Assembly: GCF_024400215.1 (NCBI RefSeq)
Contig: NZ_CP053748.1
Span: 558,001-622,000, forward strand
Direction: 5' to 3'
DNA: 64,000 nucleotides
Origin: Massilia sp. erpn
Lineage (GTDB): Bacteria > Pseudomonadota > Gammaproteobacteria > Burkholderiales > Burkholderiaceae_D
Positions 59,273 to 64,000 of the stretch are shown in pieces. The position numbers and the translations under genes were made by a program. Every line of letters starts with the position of its first letter. The first letter of the stretch is position 1. Below the pieces are notes generated by a model. The model did not search any database. It saw nothing but the letters and a program-made list of their open reading frames with translations, and was not told where the DNA came from.

Positions 59273-60462
59273 AAGAGGTTGGTTCCGTTTGCAAGTGGTT
59301 TCACGCCAAGGTGATGGGCGATAGTCTGGCCGATGTCGGAGAAGGTCTCGGAGATGCCGAGCGAGCGTTCCTTGACGCCGGGGCCGAAGAAGATCATCGG
59401 GATATGTTCGCGGGTGTGGTCGGAGCCGGGCGAAGTCGGATCGCAGCCATGGTCGGCGGTGATCACGCACAGATCGCCTTCTTTCAGCTTGGCGATGAAT
59501 TCCGGCAGACGCGCATCCATTTCGTGCAGGGCGTTCGAATAGCCCGCCACGTCGCGGCGGTGGCCGAAGGCCTGGTCGAAGTCGACGAAGTTGACGAAGG
59601 TCAGGGACTTCTCGCCCGCCTCGTCCTGCACTTTCAGCAGCGCGTCGAACAGGGCCATATTGTCCACGCCCTTGACCACGCGGCTCACGCCTTGCGCGGC
59701 GTAGATATCGCTGATCTTGCCAAGGGCGATCACCTCGCCGCCCGCGTCCTTGACGTGGTCGAGCAGGGTCGGCGCCGGCGGCGGCACGGCGTAGTCGTGG
59801 CGGTTGGAAGTGCGCTTGTAATTGCTGTCGGCGCCGACGAAGGGGCGCGCGATCACGCGGCCGATGTTGTAAGGCTTGACCAGCTCATAGGCCTTCTCGC
59901 ACATCTCGTACAGGCGCTCCAGGCCGAAGTGTTCTTCGTGGGCGGCGATCTGCAGGACCGAGTCGGCCGAGGTGTAGAGAATCGGCTTGCCAGTTGCGAC
60001 ATGCTCGTCGCCCAGGCGGTTGATGATTTCGGTGCCGGAGGCGTGGCAGTTGCCGAGGAAGCCCGGCACGCCGGTCAGCGCCTGCAGCTGGTCGGTCAGT
60101 TCGGCCGGGAAGGATGGTACGGTCTTGGGGAAGTAACCCCAGTCGAACAGCACCGGCACGCCGGCGATTTCCCAGTGGCCGCTTTGCGTGTCCTTGCCGG
60201 TGGATTGTTCGCGCGCCGCGCCGTAAGCGCCGGCGAAACCGTCGCGCCGGTCGAAGCCGGCGGCCCATTCGCCGCAGGCGGTGTGGGCGGCGGCGGCCAG
60301 GCCCAGTTTTTCCATGGTCGGCAGCTGCATCGGCTGGCCGATCTTGGCGGCCCAGGCGGCGATATGACCAAAGGTATTGGTTGCGCTATCGCCGTATTTA
60401 TCGGCGTCCGGCGTTGCGCCGAGGCCGAAGGAGTCAAGCAAAAGGATAAAGGCGCGTGACAT
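59269..60462 (-). CDS. deoB: Phosphopentomutase
   Basis: 397 residues from ATG 60462. Alkaline-phosphatase-superfamily metal sites: LLLDSFGLGATPDA at the N-terminus and CVITADHGCDPTSPGSDHTREH near the C-terminus; QSTGKDTQSGHWE holds the phosphate-accepting Thr. It converts (deoxy)ribose 1-phosphate to the 5-phosphate. Sits between the purine nucleoside phosphorylase and deoC, ending in an ATGA overlap with deoC. Confidence 0.96.
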   Translation of the reverse strand: MSRAFILLLDSFGLGATPDADKYGDSATNTFGHIAAWAAKIGQPMQLPTMEKLGLAAAAHTACGEWAAGFDRRDGFAGAYGAAREQSTGKDTQSGHWEIAGVPVLFDWGYFPKTVPSFPAELTDQLQALTGVPGFLGNCHASGTEIINRLGDEHVATGKPILYTSADSVLQIAAHEEHFGLERLYEMCEKAYELVKPYNIGRVIARPFVGADSNYKRTSNRHDYAVPPPAPTLLDHVKDAGGEVIALGKISDIYAAQGVSRVVKGVDNMALFDALLKVQDEAGEKSLTFVNFVDFDQAFGHRRDVAGYSNALHEMDARLPEFIAKLKEGDLCVITADHGCDPTSPGSDHTREHIPMIFFGPGVKERSLGISETFSDIGQTIAHHLGVKPLANGTNLL

Positions 60463-60494
60463 GATAAGTCTCGATGAGGAAGGAATTCTTGGGT

Positions 60495-60544
60495 GCAGGC
60501 CGCACCGGCCTGCTCTGCACTGCCGGGGCGGTCCGCACCGCCCC
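60495..60544. promoter_or_regulatory. Two tandem hairpins between PNP and deoB
   Basis: GCAGGCC/GGCCTGC (60495-60501, 60507-60513) and GGGGCGG/CCGCCCC (60525-60531, 60538-60544) are two GC-rich stem-loops in the 95-bp gap inside the operon. No U-run follows. They may tune mRNA decay or partial termination between PNP and deoB. Confidence 0.5.
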
Positions 60545-60557
60545 ACCGGACGGACGC

Positions 60558-61403
60558 TTAGGCTTTGGGAGCCGGCGTTTTCGCTACGTTTTCGAGGAAG
60601 GCCAGAATCAGCTTGATCAGGCTTTCGGCGCCGATGGCGGCATATTTCAGGGTCTGCTCGTGCGACAGCGGGAAAGGCGACAGGCCTTCGGCCAGGTTGG
60701 TGATGACGGACACACCCACCACTTTCAGGCCGCAATGACGGGCCGGCACCACTTCCGGCACCACCGACATGCCGACCACGTCGGCGCCCAGGCGGCCGAA
60801 GGCACGGATCTCGGCCGGGGTCTCGAAGTTCGGGCCTGGGTAGGCGATGTACACGCCTTCGTGCAGGGTCACACCTTTTTCGGCGGCGGTCGCTTGCAGC
60901 AGCTTGCGCAGCTCGGCGTCATAGGCATTGGCCATGCTGAAGAAGCGCGGGCCGAAACGCTCGTCGTTCGGGCCGATCATCGGGGTGCCCGGCAGGAAGT
61001 TGATATGGTCGTTCAGCGCCACCAGGGAGCCGGCATCGACTTCGGTGCGCAGGGAACCGGCGGCATTGGTCACGAACAGCATTTCCACGCCCAGCAGCTT
61101 CAGGGTGCGCACGGCGGACGTCATCACGCCCATGCCATAGCCTTCGTAGAAGTGGCCGCGGCCTTTCAGGCACACCACCTGCACGCCGGACAGGGTGCCC
61201 ATCACCAGCTGGCCAGCGTGGCCGTGCACGGTGCTGATCGGGAAACCTGGCAACTCATCGAAACCGATGGCCACGGCATCCTGCATCTGCTCGGCCAGCA
61301 CGCCCAGGCCGGAACCCAGCACCAGCGCGACGCGCGGCTGGAAATTGGCGGGCATGCGCGAACGGACAATAGCGGCGGCCTGGAATGGGGAATTATTCAA
61401 CAT
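60558..61403 (-). CDS. Purine nucleoside phosphorylase (trimeric type)
   Basis: 281 residues of the trimeric PNP/xanthosine-phosphorylase type: VALVLGSGLGVLAEQM, VVCLKGRGHFYEGYGM, LFVTNAAGSLR, GMSVVPEVVPARHCGLKV and VSVITNLAEGLS (substrate-site Asn). It phosphorolyses (deoxy)inosine, (deoxy)guanosine or xanthosine. First gene of the deoxynucleoside operon and divergent from the pseudouridine operon. Whether it prefers xanthosine (XapA-like) cannot be told from sequence. Confidence 0.92.
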   Translation of the reverse strand: MLNNSPFQAAAIVRSRMPANFQPRVALVLGSGLGVLAEQMQDAVAIGFDELPGFPISTVHGHAGQLVMGTLSGVQVVCLKGRGHFYEGYGMGVMTSAVRTLKLLGVEMLFVTNAAGSLRTEVDAGSLVALNDHINFLPGTPMIGPNDERFGPRFFSMANAYDAELRKLLQATAAEKGVTLHEGVYIAYPGPNFETPAEIRAFGRLGADVVGMSVVPEVVPARHCGLKVVGVSVITNLAEGLSPFPLSHEQTLKYAAIGAESLIKLILAFLENVAKTPAPKA

Positions 61404-61414
61404 GGTTTCCTCGT

Positions 61415-61483
61415 CTTGGTATAGGTGAATTCGGTAATGCAGCGCGGGCCGCGATGGTCCGGTACGAGCGTACTTGGTATAGG
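61415..61483. repeat. 11-bp direct repeat in the PNP-psuK intergenic region
   Basis: CTTGGTATAGG occurs identically at 61415-61425 and 61473-61483, starts 58 bp apart, in the leader or promoter of the deoxynucleoside operon. The exact identity and position suggest operator half-sites bound across a loop. Confidence 0.45.
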
Positions 61484-61615
61484 GCGTTTCGATGACAGGC
61501 GTAACTATGCATCATCCTCTATATGTACGGCCAATACCATTTTTCTTCCCAATTTATACGTGAATTATATAAATGGGCGGCTATTATAGTTGATGATGGG
61601 CTTGCAGTCAGATAA

Positions 61616-61646
61616 GACAAATGTTTATACTGACGGACAAATGTTT
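61616..61646. promoter_or_regulatory. GACAAATGTTT direct repeats before the pseudouridine operon
   Basis: GACAAATGTTT occurs at 61616-61626 and 61636-61646, starts 20 bp apart (about two helical turns), ending 15 bp before the kinase start. TATAAAT- and TATTATA-type AT-rich sequence lies just upstream, so the repeats overlap the region downstream of a likely promoter. The kinase carries its own winged-helix domain and could bind here; this is inference. Confidence 0.5.
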
Positions 61647-61661
61647 TAACGCAGGCTGAAC

Positions 61662-62771
61662 ATGAGCGACTTACCGAAAAAAGAACAGCTGTATGAGCTG
61701 ATCCGCGCCAACCCCTTCATCTCCCAGCAGGAGCTGGCCGAGCAGATGGGCTTGTCGCGCTCGGCCGTAGCCGGCCATATCGCCAGCCTGATCCGCGAGC
61801 GGCGGCTGCTGGGGCGCGCCTATGTGCTGCCGGACGAGCGCCCCCTCCTCTGCATCGGCGCGGCCAATCTGGACCGCAAGCTGCGCACCCTGGCGCCACT
61901 GCAGATGGGCACCTCGAATCCGGCCGGCGCCAGCGAAACCTGCGGCGGTGTGGCGCGCAATATCGCCGAGAACCTGACGCGCCTGGGCCTGCCCACCGCC
62001 CTGCTTACCGCCCTGGGCGGCGACGCCGCCGGCCAGGCCTTGCAAGCGCACGCCGAGGCGGCCGGCATCGATATGAGCGGCAGCCTGAAACTGCATGGCA
62101 TGGCCAGCGGCACGTATACCGCCGTGCTGGACGCGGGCGGCGAGATGGTGCTGGCCCTGGCCGATATGGCCCTGTATGAACAGCTCTCGCCCGCCTTCCT
62201 CGCCAGCCGCCAGCCGCAGCGCAGCGCCGCCGCCCTGGTGGCGGCCGACCTCAATCTGCCGCTCGACAGCGTGGCCCTGCTGCTGGACGAGGCGCGCAGC
62301 AGCGGCGTGCCGCTGGTGATCGTGGCCGTCTCGCAGCCGAAGATGGCGCGCCTGCCGGCCGACCTGCGCGGCCTGCAATTGCTGATCCTGAACCGCGGCG
62401 AGCTGGAAACCCGCAGCGGCCGCGCCCTGCCCACCGAGGCCGATGTGCGCGCCGCCTGCCTGGAACTGCAGTCGCAGGGCGTGCAGGACATCATCGTCAC
62501 CTGCGGCGCAGCGGGCGTCTACCACACCATCCCGGGCGACCTGCACTGGATGCCGGCGCATGAGGTGGACGTGGTCGACGTCACCGGCGCCGGCGACGCC
62601 TTCGCCGCAGCTGTCTGCTGGTCACTGGCGCAAGGCAGCGGCGACCTGACCCAGGCTTGCGCGCACGGCCTGCAGGCAGCCGCCCTCACGCTGCAAAGCC
62701 CGCATACCGTTTCACCCGCGCTGTCGGCTGATGCCATCGCCAGCGCAACTCATCACGCTGAACCGCAATAG
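61662..62771 (+). CDS. psuK: Winged-helix / PfkB pseudouridine kinase
   Basis: 369 residues. Residues about 5-58 form a MarR/AsnC-like winged helix (KEQLYELIRANPFISQQELAEQMGLSRSAVAGHIASL). The rest is a PfkB sugar kinase: CIGAANLDRKL, TCGGVARNIAENLTRLG, and the catalytic DVTGAGDAFAAAVCWS. PsuK phosphorylates pseudouridine to the 5'-phosphate for PsuG, encoded 15 bp downstream. E. coli PsuK lacks the HTH, while its relative YeiI has one, so this may be a bifunctional kinase-regulator. Confidence 0.9.
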   Translation: MSDLPKKEQLYELIRANPFISQQELAEQMGLSRSAVAGHIASLIRERRLLGRAYVLPDERPLLCIGAANLDRKLRTLAPLQMGTSNPAGASETCGGVARNIAENLTRLGLPTALLTALGGDAAGQALQAHAEAAGIDMSGSLKLHGMASGTYTAVLDAGGEMVLALADMALYEQLSPAFLASRQPQRSAAALVAADLNLPLDSVALLLDEARSSGVPLVIVAVSQPKMARLPADLRGLQLLILNRGELETRSGRALPTEADVRAACLELQSQGVQDIIVTCGAAGVYHTIPGDLHWMPAHEVDVVDVTGAGDAFAAAVCWSLAQGSGDLTQACAHGLQAAALTLQSPHTVSPALSADAIASATHHAEPQ

Positions 62772-62786
62772 AAAGGATCATCCACT

Positions 62787-63707
62787 ATGCAACAATATCT
62801 CTCCCTCTCGCCCGAAGTGGCGAACGCGCGCGCCGCCGGCAAGGCCATCGTGGCGCTGGAGTCGACCATCATCTCGCACGGCATGCCCTATCCGCAAAAC
62901 GTGCAGATGGCGAACGAAGTGGAACAGATCATCCGCGACGCGGGTGCGGTGCCGGCCACCATCGCCATCATCGACGGCAAGATCTGCATCGGCCTGACGC
63001 CGGAGCAGCTGGAACTGCTGGGTAAATCGCCGGAAGCGCTGAAGGTCAGCCGCCGCGACCTGCCTTACGTGCTGTCGCAGAACAAGCTGGGCGCCACCAC
63101 CGTGGCCGCCACCATGATCTGCGCCCAGCTGGCCGGCATTTCCGTCTTCGTCACCGGCGGCATCGGCGGCGTGCACCGCGGTGCCGAGACCAGCTTCGAT
63201 ATCTCGGCCGACCTGCAGGAACTGTCGCAGACCAATGTGGCCGTGGTGTGCGCCGGCGTGAAATCCATCCTCGACATCGGCCTGACGCTGGAATACCTGG
63301 AAACCCTGGGCGTGCCCGTGATCAGCGTCGGCCAGCCAGGCTTCCCGGCCTTCTTCACGCGCGAAAGCGGCTTCAATGCCGACTTCCAGCTCGATACGGC
63401 GGTGGAACAAGCCGCCTTCCTCCACACCAAATGGCGCCTGGGCCTGAAGGGCGGCGTCATCGTCAGCAATCCGGTGCCGCAAGCGGACGCCATGCCCAAA
63501 GAGGAAATCGACGCCATCACCGTGCAGGCCTTGCAGGAAGCCGATGAAAACGGCGTCACCGGCAAGAAGATCACGCCCTTCCTGCTGGCGCGCATCAAGA
63601 CCCTGACCCAGGGCCGCAGCCTGGCCACCAATATCGCGCTGGTGAAGAACAACGCCCGCGTCGGCGCCGAGCTGGCGCGCGCCATGCTGGAGCATCCTGC
63701 CGCGTAA
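62787..63707 (+). CDS. psuG: Pseudouridine-5'-phosphate glycosidase
   Basis: 306 residues with the family's blocks: [48 protein letters not shown] with the Schiff-base Lys region [24 protein letters not shown] and [13 protein letters not shown]. It cleaves the C-glycosidic bond of pseudouridine 5'-phosphate to uracil plus ribose 5-phosphate. The uracil made could enter the reductive pyrimidine pathway encoded at 34-45 kb of this window. AAAGGA lies upstream of ATG 62787. Confidence 0.95.
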   Translation: MQQYLSLSPEVANARAAGKAIVALESTIISHGMPYPQNVQMANEVEQIIRDAGAVPATIAIIDGKICIGLTPEQLELLGKSPEALKVSRRDLPYVLSQNKLGATTVAATMICAQLAGISVFVTGGIGGVHRGAETSFDISADLQELSQTNVAVVCAGVKSILDIGLTLEYLETLGVPVISVGQPGFPAFFTRESGFNADFQLDTAVEQAAFLHTKWRLGLKGGVIVSNPVPQADAMPKEEIDAITVQALQEADENGVTGKKITPFLLARIKTLTQGRSLATNIALVKNNARVGAELARAMLEHPAA

Positions 63708-63728
63708 ATATCGAAAGAGCCGTCCGCC

Positions 63729-64000
63729 ATGTCCATCGATCTGAAGCAGTTGAAGTACTTCCTTGCCGTCGCCGAAGAAAAGAGTTTCAGCCGTGCCGCC
63801 GAAAGGCTGCACATCTCGCAGCCGCCTTTGAGCCAGCAAATCATGAAGCTGGAAGCGGAGCTGGGCGTGAAGCTGTTCGCGCGCACCACCCGCACCTTCG
63901 AGCTGACGGTGGCAGGCAAGGCGCTGATGGTGGAGGCGGCGGACGTGCTGGCCAAGATGCGCATGACCATCGACACCGTGCGCCAGATCGACCGCGGCGA
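63729..64000 (+). CDS. LysR-family regulator (partial)
   Basis: Starts at ATG 63729, 21 bp after psuG, and continues past the right edge (90 codons seen). The N-terminal winged helix is clear: LKQLKYFLAVAEEKSFSRAAERLHISQPPLSQQIMKLEAELGVKLFART. Downstream position in the same direction as psuK-psuG suggests co-transcription or a following unit; its target is unknown. The effector domain is missing from the window. Confidence 0.88.
   Translation, partial: MSIDLKQLKYFLAVAEEKSFSRAAERLHISQPPLSQQIMKLEAELGVKLFARTTRTFELTVAGKALMVEAADVLAKMRMTIDTVRQIDRG

Noticed and set aside
55943..59314. 1123-codon plus-strand frame across ALDH and deoC
   Set aside because: Reads through two well-defined enzyme genes and shows only GC-driven residue bias.

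Overview
The window looks like chromosomal DNA of a GC-rich betaproteobacterium. The family Oxalobacteraceae (Massilia / Duganella / Janthinobacterium relatives) is the best guess, from high GC, PEP-CTERM envelope proteins, a TTGGGGTCAGACCCCAA palindrome and the mix of nucleobase-catabolic operons. That placement is inference; no rRNA is present. The only tRNA sequence is a broken tRNA-Pro remnant.

Layout. (1) 1-1945 is an AT-richer accessory tip. It holds a RelA/SpoT-domain protein with C-terminal 26-residue repeats that runs off the left edge, a decayed IS3-family transposase, and a 63-nt tRNA-Pro(CGG)-like remnant that probably marks the right end of an integrated element. (2) 2009-4398 holds a lone LuxR-type HTH protein and an arginyl-tRNA synthetase. 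(3) 4503-15317 is an eleven-gene minus-strand operon with homologues of DpgA, DpgB, DpgC and DpgD, the 3,5-dihydroxyphenylglyoxylate pathway of glycopeptide antibiotics. It also encodes an alpha-oxoamine synthase, a TauD-type dioxygenase, an SDR, a CitE-like lyase, a MaoC hydratase, an ornithine-cyclodeaminase-like enzyme and a MATE exporter. No NRPS, carrier protein or usual Dpg transaminase is present. Five exact-period 14-bp repeats precede the operon. This is the strongest candidate for an undescribed system. (4) 15559-25845 is mixed: a DHFR-like pseudogene, an SRAP protein, a TPR protein, a PEP-CTERM protein, a Het-C/vWA protein, an MFS exporter, an S9 peptidase and a thioesterase.

(5) 25864-34080 is purine catabolism and neighbours: M20 peptidase, membrane urate oxidase PuuD, LysR, a UraD-AllC fusion, a TauE permease, LysR and a zinc alcohol dehydrogenase. 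(6) 34192-47371 is a reductive pyrimidine degradation operon. It encodes PreT/PreA, an NCS1 permease, dihydropyrimidinase, carbamoyl-beta-alanine amidohydrolase, beta-alanine transaminase, alanine dehydrogenase and malonate-semialdehyde dehydrogenase, with a divergent MocR and a TetR regulator. Together these take uracil or thymine to acetyl- or propionyl-CoA plus ammonia.

(7) 47334-52869 is a small accessory stretch: choice-of-anchor A PEP-CTERM protein, two VOC proteins, an orphan Imm1-like immunity protein, an unknown protein, a PIN-toxin scrap and a LytS/LytTR two-component operon. (8) 52874-61403 is a deoxynucleoside salvage and catabolism operon (PNP, deoB, deoC, ALDH16-like dehydrogenase, deoA, cdd, second deaminase). 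(9) 61662-64000 is a pseudouridine operon (HTH-PfkB kinase, psuG) and the start of a LysR gene cut by the right edge. From 25 kb onward most of the window is therefore a nucleobase and nucleoside catabolic neighbourhood.
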